Assembly: GCF_003268025.1 (NCBI RefSeq)
Contig: NZ_QLUW01000001.1
Coordinates: forward strand, 1,054,001-1,118,000
Length of the DNA stretch: 64,000 nucleotides
Direction of reading: 5' to 3'
From: Paenibacillus montanisoli
Lineage (GTDB): Bacteria; Bacillota; Bacilli; Paenibacillales; Paenibacillaceae
Numbering within the stretch: the stretch's first letter is position 1; every line of letters starts with the position of its first letter. Below, in pieces: positions 35,330 to 43,703 of this stretch. A model generated the notes under the pieces. It was not told where the DNA came from. It made no database searches and was given only the letters and a program-made list of their open reading frames with translations. The translations under genes were made by a program, and so were the position numbers.

Positions 35330-35423
35330 CGGGATTCAGTATAAATTTCTTCGGCCAGATGCTATGCTCGGTTTAAGATAGCTTCCAGTTGTTGCGCAAA
35401 TGGACATGGAAGGGGATTCAGAA

Positions 35424-36767
35424 ATGGCAGCATCACCTGGCAAAGGCATTGCAATCGGCATTATCGGTCCGGAAGCGCTCGTAAGCCGGATCTTGAAGGT
35501 GCTGCAGGCGTTCCCCTCGTTTCGGCCGCGGCCGATGATCTATGAAGATGAATCGGAAGCGCCTGGATTGGCCGAAGCGCTGGAAACCGAAGTTGAAGTG
35601 ATTCTCGTGTCCGGCCCTGTCGCGTACGGCAGAATCCGCGATCAAACGGACGTGAAGGTGGCGCTCCATCATGTGCCGCTTACCGACACGGGCTTTTACC
35701 GGGCATTGTCGCGGCTGAAGAATCGTCATGCCGAAGGCCGGCGGCTCCGCGTTTCCATCGATACCTTGAGTAAGCCGGAAGTAAGCAAATTATTGGGTGA
35801 GATTAACGAGACGCGCGTCGAGGCGATCCATGTTGATGGATCGATGTATGCGTCGAAAGATGCCTTGATTGCGTTTCATATGGCTGAACATGCGTCGGGA
35901 AAATGCGATGCCGCGATGACGGCCGACGAATCGGTCGCCCGGTCACTGACGAAGCTTGGCATTCCGAACGAGTGGATGATCCCGACGGATCAGAACATTA
36001 CGGTCGCATTGGAACGGGCATTGCTTTCGACGGAGTCCCGCCAAAATCGGGAAGCCCAAATCGTCGTGGGCTTAATGAAGCTGGACCGGTTCGAGAACCT
36101 GGTGCATGGGCATGCTTCCGAGCACGGGGTCCAGAAGCTCCAGCTGGATATCCACCGCATGCTGCTGGATTATGCCGAGTCGCTGGAAGGCTATTTGACC
36201 CCGCTGGCGGGGGACGTATTTTTGTTCTTTACGACGAGAGGCATATTCGAGCGAGCTACCGGCGGCTACAAATCGATTCCGCTGGGCAAAAGCGTAAATG
36301 AGCGGTTCGGTCTTTCGCTCAGCATCGGCATCGGCTTCGGCCGCTCGGCGAGCGAAGCGGGGACGCACGCCAGAATGGCGCTGCGCAAATCGAAGGAAGC
36401 GGGCGGCGACACCTGCTTCATCGTCGGCGAGGATCAAACGGTAATCGGCCCGCTCGCCGTGACGGATCCTTTGGAGGCAGCGCTGTCGATCACGGATAAG
36501 GCGTTGCTCAAGCGTTCGGAGGATGCGGGGATGACCTCCGGTTACTTAAGCCGGCTGATGGCGCAAGTGGCTCGCACCGGCAAAACCGATTACATGGTTC
36601 ACGAGCTGGCCTCCATCCTGGACGTTACGGTTCGCAGCACGCACAGGCTGCTGCTTCAATGGATGGATCATGGCTTAGTGAGGATTGCCGGGGTGGAGAA
36701 GGTGCCGAAGGGCAGACCGCGCCAAATCTATCGGCTTGCTTTTCTAGGGGAGAATGAGCAGATTTAA
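35424..36767 (+). CDS. Three-domain regulator with GGDEF-like middle domain and C-terminal HTH
   Basis: A 447-residue protein. Residues 1-200 form an alpha/beta sensor-like domain (GIGPEALVSRIL style start GIIGPEALVSRILKVL). Residues about 205-370 resemble a degenerate nucleotide-cyclase (GGDEF/GTP cyclohydrolase III-like) fold: IVVGLMKLDRFENLVHGH, PLAGDVFLFFTTRGIF, LSLSIGIGFGRSASEAGTHAR and ALRKSKEAGGDTCFIV. The GGDEF signature itself is absent. Residues about 385-447 are a winged HTH: YMVHELASILDVTVRSTHRLL ending with GRPRQIYRLAF. ATG 35424 follows AAGGGGAT. It precedes an SDR and a DHDPS-like gene and probably regulates them. No named family was recognised with certainty. Confidence 0.75.
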   Translation: MAASPGKGIAIGIIGPEALVSRILKVLQAFPSFRPRPMIYEDESEAPGLAEALETEVEVILVSGPVAYGRIRDQTDVKVALHHVPLTDTGFYRALSRLKNRHAEGRRLRVSIDTLSKPEVSKLLGEINETRVEAIHVDGSMYASKDALIAFHMAEHASGKCDAAMTADESVARSLTKLGIPNEWMIPTDQNITVALERALLSTESRQNREAQIVVGLMKLDRFENLVHGHASEHGVQKLQLDIHRMLLDYAESLEGYLTPLAGDVFLFFTTRGIFERATGGYKSIPLGKSVNERFGLSLSIGIGFGRSASEAGTHARMALRKSKEAGGDTCFIVGEDQTVIGPLAVTDPLEAALSITDKALLKRSEDAGMTSGYLSRLMAQVARTGKTDYMVHELASILDVTVRSTHRLLLQWMDHGLVRIAGVEKVPKGRPRQIYRLAFLGENEQI

Positions 36768-36850
36768 AGACGATTTATAGATTTGTCTTTTAATAGAACG
36801 CCCACTAAGATGGAAGTAAAGACCACTCCATCGAAGGGAGTTCAAGTCCA

Positions 36851-37867
36851 ATGAAAACAGTCGAGCAACTGGAAGCGAAGCTGGCAGAACCGTCTGATGC
36901 GCTCATTCAAGACATCAAGCAAATCGAAGGGGATATTTTGCTGCTTGGCGCAGGCGGGAAAATGGGACCGAGTCTAGCCCGATTGCTGATAAACGCGATT
37001 CGAATCGCCGGCGTGAGCAAACGGGTAATCGGGGTATCGCGATTCTCGGAGCCGGGGCTTAAGGAGCGGCTTGAAGCGGACGGCGTAGAGACGATCGCCT
37101 GCGATTTGCTCAATGACGCGGAGCTCCAGCGTTTGCCGGACGTCCCGAACGTCATCTACATGGCCGGCAACAAGTTCGGCACGACCGGGAACGAATCGTT
37201 CACTTGGGCGATGAACGCGTACTTGCCCGGACGGGTAGCCGAGAAGTACCGGCATTCCCGGATCGTTGTCTTCTCGTCCGGGAACGTGTATCCGTTTACA
37301 CCCGTCGGATACGGAGGAGCAAGCGAGCGGATCGCTCCGTCCCCCATCGGCGAGTATGGGCAATCCTGCTTGGGACGAGAGCGCGTATTCGAGCATTTCT
37401 CGAAAACCTATCGGATTCCGATGATCATTTACCGGCTCAATTATGCCATCGATTTTCGCTATGGCGTTCTGCTGGAGATCGCCCAATCCGTTAAAGCAGG
37501 CAAGCCGATTTCACTCACGATGGGCTATGCCAACGTGATTTGGCAGGGGGATGCGAACGAAATCGCCATCCGCTCGTTGCTCGCGTGCGAAGCGCCGACC
37601 GCTTTCCTCAACGTAACGGGGCCGGAGACGATGTCCGTACGCTGGGCGGCCGAGGAGTTCGGCAAGCGTTTCGGGACCGAACCCGTTTTCGAGGGAACGG
37701 AAGCCGAAAATGCGCTGTTGAACAACGCGTCGAAATGCCATCGGAAGTTTGGTTATCCGCGCGTATCGCTGCTGCAAATGATCGACTGGGTGTTCGAATG
37801 GGTGGAGGCGGACGGCGTGACGCTCAATAAGCCGACCCATTTTCAAGAGCGCAAGGGGAGGTTTTAA
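36851..37867 (+). CDS. Extended SDR / NAD-dependent epimerase-like protein lacking the catalytic Lys
   Basis: A 338-residue Rossmann protein of the extended SDR class. Residues 30-40 hold the nucleotide motif LLGAGGKMGP, followed by the acidic CDLLNDAELQ and YMAGNKFGT. The usual active-site set is Ser in VVFSSGNVYPF and Tyr169 in EYGQSCLGRE, but the YxxxK lysine is replaced by Cys173 (Y-G-Q-S-C). It therefore may bind NAD(P) without classical epimerase chemistry, or use another route. It starts 83 bases after the regulator with GAAGGGAG upstream and ends 3 bases before the DHDPS-like gene. Confidence 0.82.
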   Translation: MKTVEQLEAKLAEPSDALIQDIKQIEGDILLLGAGGKMGPSLARLLINAIRIAGVSKRVIGVSRFSEPGLKERLEADGVETIACDLLNDAELQRLPDVPNVIYMAGNKFGTTGNESFTWAMNAYLPGRVAEKYRHSRIVVFSSGNVYPFTPVGYGGASERIAPSPIGEYGQSCLGRERVFEHFSKTYRIPMIIYRLNYAIDFRYGVLLEIAQSVKAGKPISLTMGYANVIWQGDANEIAIRSLLACEAPTAFLNVTGPETMSVRWAAEEFGKRFGTEPVFEGTEAENALLNNASKCHRKFGYPRVSLLQMIDWVFEWVEADGVTLNKPTHFQERKGRF

Positions 37868-37870
37868 CCG

Positions 37871-38944
37871 ATGGTCATCCGCCGCAAACCGTTGTCTCCC
37901 GAACAGCATCAAGCGCTGCACGAAGGGCTTGTCATCCCGGCGCACCCGCTGGCGCTGGACGTGCACCGCCGGCTCTCTATCGCCCATCAGCGTGCCCTGA
38001 CCCGGTATTACATGGCTGCCGGTGCGGGCGGCATCGCCGTTGGCGTCCATTCCACGCAATTCGAAATTCGCGATCCGAAATACGGGTTGTACGAGCAGGT
38101 GCTGCAGCTGGCTTCCGAAGAAGTCGAGCGCGCGAGACTGACGCGGCCCTTCATCAGGATAGCCGGCCTTTGCGGCGAGGCGGAGCAAGCGGTTCGCGAA
38201 GCGGAGACGGCGGTTCAGCTCGGTTACGATGCAGGACTGCTCAGCATGGGCGGACTGCAGCACTTGTCGGAGTCGGATATTCTGAAGCGTACGGAGCGAG
38301 TGGCGGAGATCATGCCGGTCGTCGGCTTCTACCTGCAGCCGTCCGTAGGCGGCAAAGTGTTCAGCTATGCGTTTTGGCGGGAGTTTGCGGATATTCCCGG
38401 TATTGTTGCGATCAAGCTGGCTCCGTTCAATCGCTATCAAACGTTGGATGTCGTTCGCGCGGTGTGCAGCTCGGACAGGCGGGACGACATCGCCTTGTAC
38501 ACCGGGAACGATGACAATATCATCAACGATTTGCTGACGGTGTACCGGTTTAACGTCAACGGGAGGCCCGTTGAAAAAAGAATCGCCGGCGGATTGTTAG
38601 GTCACTGGGCGGTGTGGACGAAGAGGGCGGTGGAGCTGCTTGAGGAGATCAAGAAAGCCCGCAGTCTAACGGAGGGCATCGCGCCGGAATGGCTGACGCG
38701 CAGCGTGGAAGTGACGGACGCCAATGCGGCGTTCTTCGATCCGGCACACGGGTTTGCCGGCTGCATTCCCGGGATACATGAGGTGCTGAGACGGCAGGGC
38801 TTGCTCCAAGGAACATGGTGCCTAAATCCCCGCGAAACGCTGTCGGATGGACAAAGCGAAGAAATCGACCGGATTTATCGCGATTACCCGCATCTGCACG
38901 ACGATGATTTCGTCGAGAGGCATCTGATGCAGTGGCTGGCATAG
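37871..38944 (+). CDS. Dihydrodipicolinate synthase-family aldolase-like protein
   Basis: A 357-residue TIM barrel of the DHDPS/N-acetylneuraminate lyase superfamily, longer than the usual 290-310. The Schiff-base lysine is in GIVAIKLAPFNRYQ, and the catalytic Tyr with its YxxP-like turn in VGFYLQPSVGG. The N-terminus (PLALDVHRRLSIAHQRALTRYYMAAGAGGIAVG) matches the substrate-binding barrel start. Members cleave or condense pyruvate with aldehydes. With the linked SDR a sugar-acid or aldol degradation is plausible. The canonical lysine-pathway dapA is unlikely because no dap genes are near. A terminator follows directly. Confidence 0.85.
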   Translation: MVIRRKPLSPEQHQALHEGLVIPAHPLALDVHRRLSIAHQRALTRYYMAAGAGGIAVGVHSTQFEIRDPKYGLYEQVLQLASEEVERARLTRPFIRIAGLCGEAEQAVREAETAVQLGYDAGLLSMGGLQHLSESDILKRTERVAEIMPVVGFYLQPSVGGKVFSYAFWREFADIPGIVAIKLAPFNRYQTLDVVRAVCSSDRRDDIALYTGNDDNIINDLLTVYRFNVNGRPVEKRIAGGLLGHWAVWTKRAVELLEEIKKARSLTEGIAPEWLTRSVEVTDANAAFFDPAHGFAGCIPGIHEVLRRQGLLQGTWCLNPRETLSDGQSEEIDRIYRDYPHLHDDDFVERHLMQWLA

Positions 38945-38946
38945 AG

Positions 38947-38977
38947 GAGGGAGAGTCCTGGCGGCTCTCCCTCTTTG
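38947..38977 (+). terminator. Terminator of the regulator/SDR/DHDPS-like cassette
   Basis: Arms GAGGGAGAG / CTCTCCCTC with a 9-base loop, then TTTG. It directly follows the DHDPS-like stop codon and also separates the convergent lipoprotein gene. Confidence 0.75.
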
Positions 38978-38995
38978 TCGTTTGTATATGAATAT

Positions 38996-39544
38996 TCACG
39001 GTCTTGTGAACAGAATATTAATGGTTTCAACCGCTTGCTGGACACGGTCGAGCGCCTGCAGAATCATCGTTTCATCCAAGACAGAGGACTGGTCTCCCTG
39101 TTGGACCGGCTGCCGGTAGGCGATTTGTTCCATGAGCCGATCGTTGGCTTCAATCCGGTCGTCCGTCATCGCCTCCAGCGACTTCAAATACTGCTCATAA
39201 TCGGAGCGCGCCGCGGATTTATACGGCTCTCCGCCCTTCAAGGCGACAAGGGCATCCTCGAAAAAATAGTTCATGTAAATGACGATCGGACCCGCGAGCA
39301 GGTGCTTCATGGTGTCCACCTCTTCCTGCGACGCGCCGACTTCATCGACCAATTCCCAAAATTGCCGCCTCGTTTCCGGCGTGAGATTGCCGCGGTTCCG
39401 AAGCACTCTCGCAATCAGCTCTTGAAAGATGTCTTTCTGATGGGCCGTCATGTTCTTGGAAAGATGCTTCATAGGTTCTTCGCCCGGTTCAGCGTTGTTA
39501 GCGGAGCTGCCGTTACATCCGGTCAGCATGACAAGCACAAGCAA
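38996..39544 (-). CDS. Small lipoprotein, unknown function
   Basis: About 182 residues, with a lipobox LVMLTGC, a Ser/Asn/Glu-rich linker and a helical body (QKDIFQELIARVLRNRGNLTPETRR, DETMILQALDRVQQAVETIN). No family recognised. With TTG 39544 the signal peptide has no basic N-terminus. The frame remains open to 39580 and a CTG at 39565 would give RWFIASLLVLVMLTGC, a normal lipoprotein signal, with GGGAG 9 bases before it. The true start is therefore doubtful: a rare CTG start or a small sequence change is possible. Single gene, convergent with the DHDPS-like cassette. Confidence 0.6.
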   Translation of the reverse strand: MLVLVMLTGCNGSSANNAEPGEEPMKHLSKNMTAHQKDIFQELIARVLRNRGNLTPETRRQFWELVDEVGASQEEVDTMKHLLAGPIVIYMNYFFEDALVALKGGEPYKSAARSDYEQYLKSLEAMTDDRIEANDRLMEQIAYRQPVQQGDQSSVLDETMILQALDRVQQAVETINILFTRP

Positions 39545-39725
39545 GGATGCGATAAACCATCTCAGATAGACCGACTCCCGTCACAGTGGATTTGCTGTTC
39601 TAAGCTGAATTCCCAACATGTATATGCATGAAAAAACATGCAAGCACATGAATATTCATACGGAATGAAGGGGCGAAATTGTGGGTAGATTAACCAACGG
39701 AAATCATTGAGAAAAGGGTGGTAAA

Positions 39726-40091
39726 GTGGAGCAAGTGACAACGCTGTACGAGAAATTTGGCGGTGAGGACGTCATCGCTAAAGTGGTGGATTACTTCTAT
39801 GGGCTCGTATTGGCGGATGAAACCGTGAATCATTTCTTCGAGAATACCGATATGGAGAAGCAGCGGAAGCATCAAACGAAGTTTATAAGCTTTGCCTTAG
39901 GCGGGCCGAACCAGTATTCGGGGCAATCGATGGCTAAAGCGCATGAAGGGATGAATTTGCAGCCGGTTCATTTTAACGCCATTGCGACGCACCTACATGA
40001 TGCGCTTGCTCATTTTGGCGTGAGCGAGACAGACATCGATCAAGTGTTAACCCATGTTTCTTCGTTGAAGGACGATATCTTGTACAAGTAG
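39726..40091 (+). CDS. Truncated haemoglobin (group I/trHbN-like)
   Basis: A 121-residue haem protein of the 2-on-2 globin fold. Motifs: TLYEKFGGEDVIAKVVDYFY, FISFALGGPNQYSG and MAKAHEGMNLQPVHFNAI, where the proximal (F8) His is in AHEGM. Group I members handle NO or O2. GTG start with GAAAAGGGTGG upstream. Its terminator is shared with the convergent ymaF-like gene. Neighbourhood gives no clear metabolic link. Confidence 0.9.
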   Translation: MEQVTTLYEKFGGEDVIAKVVDYFYGLVLADETVNHFFENTDMEKQRKHQTKFISFALGGPNQYSGQSMAKAHEGMNLQPVHFNAIATHLHDALAHFGVSETDIDQVLTHVSSLKDDILYK

Positions 40092-40103
40092 GTTCAAAAA
40101 GCA

Positions 40104-40135
40104 AAGGGCAGGCTGCTTCAGCCTGCCCTTGTTCA
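40104..40135. terminator. Terminator between the globin and YmaF-like genes
   Basis: Perfect 12-base arms AAGGGCAGGCTG / CAGCCTGCCCTT with a 3-base loop, followed on the plus strand by GTTCATT and on the minus strand by TGCTTTTTG. It can serve both convergent genes. Confidence 0.85.
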
Positions 40136-40141
40136 TTCAGT

Positions 40142-40531
40142 TTAGCGGGTATCGATGCCTCGCCCGGTTGTTCCGCAATAAAAATGCACGTGCGGGATCG
40201 ACCCGTCAACGGTTGTGAAGCCTTCAAAGTAGTGGACATGTCCCCCTCCCGAAAGCGGTATGGCCGGTCCTGTTTTGCCTTTTATCGTATGCTTATGCCC
40301 GCTGTTTACGGACGTGATCGTGCAAAAATCGTGGCAATGCTGCACGCCTGAAGGCGCCGGCTCCGTCTTTCCCGCATAATGATGAAAGTGTCCGACCTCA
40401 ACGGACGTATCGCCGGAAAATTCGTGTACATGCGTTGGCCTTCCGTCCCAACTGGTTATATACAGGATATGGGAGTGGTTCGGTCCGGCATCATCATGAT
40501 TGACTATAAAGCCGGTAACTGGAATTTCCAT
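40142..40531 (-). CDS. YmaF-family His-rich protein
   Basis: A 129-residue soluble protein with many His in paired motifs: NHSHILY, THVHEFSG, VGHFHHYAG, VQHCHDF, GHKHTIKG, GGHVHYFEG and PHVHFY. The repeated (T/G)HxH-x3-6-G pattern is that of the YmaF family (found in Bacillus), likely a metal- or haem-binding beta-structure. Function unknown. AAGGAGAAGG precedes the ATG on the minus strand. It is convergent with the globin gene. Confidence 0.82.
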   Translation of the reverse strand: MEIPVTGFIVNHDDAGPNHSHILYITSWDGRPTHVHEFSGDTSVEVGHFHHYAGKTEPAPSGVQHCHDFCTITSVNSGHKHTIKGKTGPAIPLSGGGHVHYFEGFTTVDGSIPHVHFYCGTTGRGIDTR

Positions 40532-40759
40532 CGTAATCCTTCTCCTTCCTTCACTATTATTTTTTATTTATATGAAAGATTGAGAGAGAAGGTTCGGCAA
40601 AATGACAGCGTTATGTCTTTATACAAGTCTTTTTATCGGGTGCAACTTTCTTTGCCAAGCTCTATTTTTTCACCCTAGTGAAAAAACGTTTCTCTAGACC
40701 CACTTCGATTTCGGCTGATATGCTAGACCAGCGAGGAAATGTGGAGGGAGCAGCGCAAC

Positions 40760-41632
40760 ATGGATCAGCAGTACAGATATGATAACTTGAAACTGGGCGA
40801 ACGCGGAGCGATCATTAGCATCATCGCCTATATCTGTTTATCATCTCTTAAATTTATGGTGGGCTATATGTCGGACTCGGAAGCTTTGAAGGCGGACGGC
40901 CTGAACAATGCAACCGATATCGTTGCCTCGGTCGCCGTGCTGATCGGATTGAAAATCGCGCAGAAGCCGGCGGACGATGACCATCCTTACGGGCACTGGA
41001 AATCGGAAACCATCGCTTCTCTAGTAGCGTCATTCATTATGGCAGCGGTCGGGCTGCAAGTATTGAGCGAAGCTGGTATCGCCATGTATCGCGGAACGGA
41101 GGAAGCGCCGGACCTGGTCGCTGTATGGACGGGACTTTTCTGCGCCGCGGTCATGATTGCCGTGTACGGATATAATAAGCGGCTCGCTCTTCGAATCAAC
41201 AGCCAAGCCCTGATGTCGGCCGCCAAAGATAACCGGTCGGATGCTTACGTAAGCTTGGGTACTGCAGTCGGGATTCTAGGATCGCAATTCAATCTCCCAT
41301 GGCTGGATCCGTTGACGGCCGTTATAGTCGGACTGATCATCTGCAAGACCGCTTGGGATATTTTTCGAGAGGCGTCCCACCATCTTTCGGACGGCTTCGA
41401 CGAGGGCGTGATTCAATCCTATAAGGATGCGGTGCTTAGCGTGGACGGGGTCGAAGACGTTAAGGAAATCCGGGCACGAAATTATGGCAGCAATGCCGTT
41501 GTGGACGTGATCGTGCTGATCGATGCGGAGCGGGAGTTTCAAGAAGCGCACGAAATCGCGACGAGAGTCGAGGATGAGCTCAAGAAATCAGCGGACGTAT
41601 ACGAGGTGCATGTCCATTATGAGCCTTCATAA
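40760..41632 (+). CDS. Cation diffusion facilitator (CDF) transporter
   Basis: A 290-residue membrane efflux protein with about five to six helices. Metal-site motifs in the CDF pattern are ALKADGLNNATDIVA (helix 2) and AAKDNRSDAYVSLGT (helix 5). The cytoplasmic C-domain has LSDGFDEGVIQSYKDAVLSVDGV and EVHVHYEPS. It exports Zn, Mn, Fe or another divalent ion. ATG 40760 has GGAGGGAG 10 bases upstream. The GTG at 40739 does not. A hairpin after the stop ends it. Confidence 0.9.
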   Translation: MDQQYRYDNLKLGERGAIISIIAYICLSSLKFMVGYMSDSEALKADGLNNATDIVASVAVLIGLKIAQKPADDDHPYGHWKSETIASLVASFIMAAVGLQVLSEAGIAMYRGTEEAPDLVAVWTGLFCAAVMIAVYGYNKRLALRINSQALMSAAKDNRSDAYVSLGTAVGILGSQFNLPWLDPLTAVIVGLIICKTAWDIFREASHHLSDGFDEGVIQSYKDAVLSVDGVEDVKEIRARNYGSNAVVDVIVLIDAEREFQEAHEIATRVEDELKKSADVYEVHVHYEPS

Positions 41633-41668
41633 GATACGAATCTCCGCAACTATGAAGAAAATGTAAAA

Positions 41669-41705
41669 AAGGCTGCCGAAATGCACGAATCGGCAGTCTT
41701 TTTGC
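41669..41705 (+). terminator. Terminator after the CDF gene
   Basis: Arms GGCTGCCGA / TCGGCAGTC (one G-U pair), 10-base loop, then TTTTTGC. Confidence 0.75.
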
Positions 41706-41800
41706 ATCATAACGCGAACTGCCATCATACAATACCCTATACGAAAAACAGCCGTTTTCTGAAAATCCTTAATCTGCAAAAAGGAGTATCCGAGAACAAA

Positions 41801-42286
41801 ATGAGTGAACATAATAGCGAGAAGTATTTGTTGGAGAATGCCGCGGTGAACATTTTTATCCAAATCTACAATCAAAATTATAAGGATCAGTTAACCATAC
41901 AGGTTCGGCAAGAACGGCCGGACGTGATTCTGGCCCATGCCGGTCAAGAGTTCAGCGGTCTGGAAATCACGCATTTGTTCTATGATTCGCAGCAAGCCAA
42001 GGTGCTGCTCGGAAGGTCCGAGGACGATTTCGACCGCATCGAAACGATGGATAAATCGATCGATACCTTGAACGAGTTGATAAAGAAGAAGGAACGCATC
42101 TATCGGGATTTGGGATTATCGCACGATCTCTCTCTGCTGATTCGAAATGCATCGCCGATTTACGGGATGACGGATTTTTTGAAGCACAAGGAATGCATCT
42201 ACAAATCTTATGTATTTACGAATATCTGGTTCCTGTCCAGAGACGGGGACGGGGAGTGGCTGCTGACGGATTTGCTTCAACCATAG
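41801..42286 (+). CDS. Hypothetical protein, possible PD-(D/E)XK nuclease fold
   Basis: A 161-residue soluble protein starting MSEHNSEKYLLENAAVNIFI. It has QVRQERPDVILAHAGQEFSGLEITHLFY, whose Asp followed after about 15 residues by LEIT resembles the core of PD-(D/E)XK nucleases, here with Thr where Lys is usual. The rest is helical. No family was recognised, and the fold is a guess from this one motif. AAAGGAG lies 14 bases before the ATG, rather far, so the start is uncertain. It stands alone between terminators. Confidence 0.55.
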   Translation: MSEHNSEKYLLENAAVNIFIQIYNQNYKDQLTIQVRQERPDVILAHAGQEFSGLEITHLFYDSQQAKVLLGRSEDDFDRIETMDKSIDTLNELIKKKERIYRDLGLSHDLSLLIRNASPIYGMTDFLKHKECIYKSYVFTNIWFLSRDGDGEWLLTDLLQP

Positions 42287-42401
42287 TCGTAAGCTTGATA
42301 ACAGCATGAATGCGCTTAACGGCGTCAGGCGATGCCGGTGGGTTTGTTCGAATGCGTTATGATGAGCAATCAATAAAGGCGATAAGTACATAGGGTATAC
42401 A

Positions 42402-42434
42402 CTCTCGTCCTACTGATGGCGAGAGTTTGTTTTT
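42402..42434 (+). terminator. Hairpin in the 267-base gap after the hypothetical gene
   Basis: Arms ACTCTCG / CGAGAGT are followed by TTGTTTTTAG. The stem is short and is interrupted by a 12-base loop. The remaining part of the gap shows no supported gene. Confidence 0.55.
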
Positions 42435-42553
42435 AGATGGAAATCGACGATACTTAGATGAACAAGTCACAAAAGCTGACCCATGAGTTACACTCGAAGT
42501 ACATGGAGTACATGAGCAAAAAATACGATTACTTCAATTCATAGGAGAGAGTT

Positions 42554-43489
42554 ATGAAAGACGCGGTCGTTATGCGAGCAGAACAAATTGCCGTTGAATA
42601 TTTGCAAGAGCGAGTAACCGAATCCTACCAGATCCTTGGCAAAGGCAGCGTTAATCAGGTTTGCGTTGTTAAGACCGGGAGCCGGACAGTCGTTGTCCGG
42701 ATGAACGATGCAGGATCATATGCCGGCTTTGTGAAAGAAAAATGGTGCATCGAGCAATCGGCGGCCGTCGGCATTCCCGGACCCGAAGTGCTCTCCATCG
42801 GCATAGCGGAAAATACCGCCTACATGGTCCAAACTTTCGTTGCCGGCGATAACGGGCTAGACAGTGCGGTGCCCAAATCCCTTATATGGAGGCGGCTTGG
42901 CGAGTATGCTAGACGCTTTCAATCGATCCGAGTAAGCGGATTCGGAGAAGAACTGGTCGATCAAGTGCATGGGGTGTTCCGCTCGCCTCCACACCCAGGA
43001 TCGGACGGCAGCTGGCTGGGATATGTACAGTACAACATCAATAGCTTGACGGAGAAGGATCAGCTTATCGAACTAGGCGTACTCACATTGGCAGCATCAC
43101 GGAAAGTCCGAGCATTGTTCGAGAATTTGAAGCGAGCCACGTTCCGTTTCGGCTTAATCCACAATGATCTATCGCTGAAGAATACGATCGTTAATGAGGC
43201 TGGACAAGTCTATTTGCTGGATTGGGAAAACGCGGAAGTAAGCGCAGCGCCGCACGAGGATTTGATTGAATTGCTAAAGTGCCAAATGCTCGGCGGCAGC
43301 CCGGATCAGGAGGAATTCAAAGCATTTTTGGACGGGTACGGCCTAGGTGAGGAAGACCTCGCTGTAACGCGGCATCTCATGCTGCTGCGGGCTTTCGATA
43401 AACTGAGATGGGCGATCGACCGCAGTCCGGACCAGATTGAACCGTTTGCCGCTTATGCGAAGCAGGTGGTTGATATGGTGCTGGATTAA
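42554..43489 (+). CDS. Phosphotransferase-family (APH/choline kinase-like) protein
   Basis: A 311-residue kinase-like protein. It has an N-lobe GKGSVNQVCVVKTGSRTVVVRMN, the HNDLSLKNTIV catalytic loop (Brenner motif with Asp and Asn) and LLDWENAEVSAAPHEDLIEL with the metal-binding Asp. Such enzymes phosphorylate small molecules (aminoglycosides, choline, homoserine). The substrate is unknown. GGAGAGAG precedes the ATG. It is not an obvious member of any neighbouring pathway. Confidence 0.85.
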   Translation: MKDAVVMRAEQIAVEYLQERVTESYQILGKGSVNQVCVVKTGSRTVVVRMNDAGSYAGFVKEKWCIEQSAAVGIPGPEVLSIGIAENTAYMVQTFVAGDNGLDSAVPKSLIWRRLGEYARRFQSIRVSGFGEELVDQVHGVFRSPPHPGSDGSWLGYVQYNINSLTEKDQLIELGVLTLAASRKVRALFENLKRATFRFGLIHNDLSLKNTIVNEAGQVYLLDWENAEVSAAPHEDLIELLKCQMLGGSPDQEEFKAFLDGYGLGEEDLAVTRHLMLLRAFDKLRWAIDRSPDQIEPFAAYAKQVVDMVLD

Positions 43490-43560
43490 GCACGAAATCG
43501 TGCTCTTGGAGTGATTATGGAGCATAAAGAGCGCTGAGAGCACGAAATCGTGTTTTCATC
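43489..43560 (+). terminator. Two copies of the AGCACGAAATCGTG hairpin
   Basis: AGCACGA-AA-TCGTGCT follows directly after the phosphotransferase stop and is repeated as GAGCACGAAATCGTG about 55 bases later, before TTTTCATC. The second copy with its T-run is the likelier terminator. Confidence 0.6.
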
Positions 43561-43703
43561 TATCCTAAGCATGGATTCAAGAGGTCTCCGCCTCACTTCC
43601 GTGGACGCCTAAAATAACGATTTCCTGAATAGGATAAAGCGGCAGGACTTGGACGGCGGTCCGCGGGCCGCCGCTTTCGGAGCCCTGAAAGGGGGTAGGC
43701 GGA

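Noticed and set aside
37871-38944. dapA (lysine pathway dihydrodipicolinate synthase)
   Set aside because: The protein is 50-60 residues longer than DapA, shows a different N-terminus and lies next to a regulator and an SDR, not to dap genes.
42458-42544. A 28-residue open frame (MNKSQKLTHELHSKYMEYM...) before the phosphotransferase gene
   Set aside because: No ribosome site and no recognisable features; it ends 10 bases before the real gene, so it could be a leader peptide but nothing supports that.
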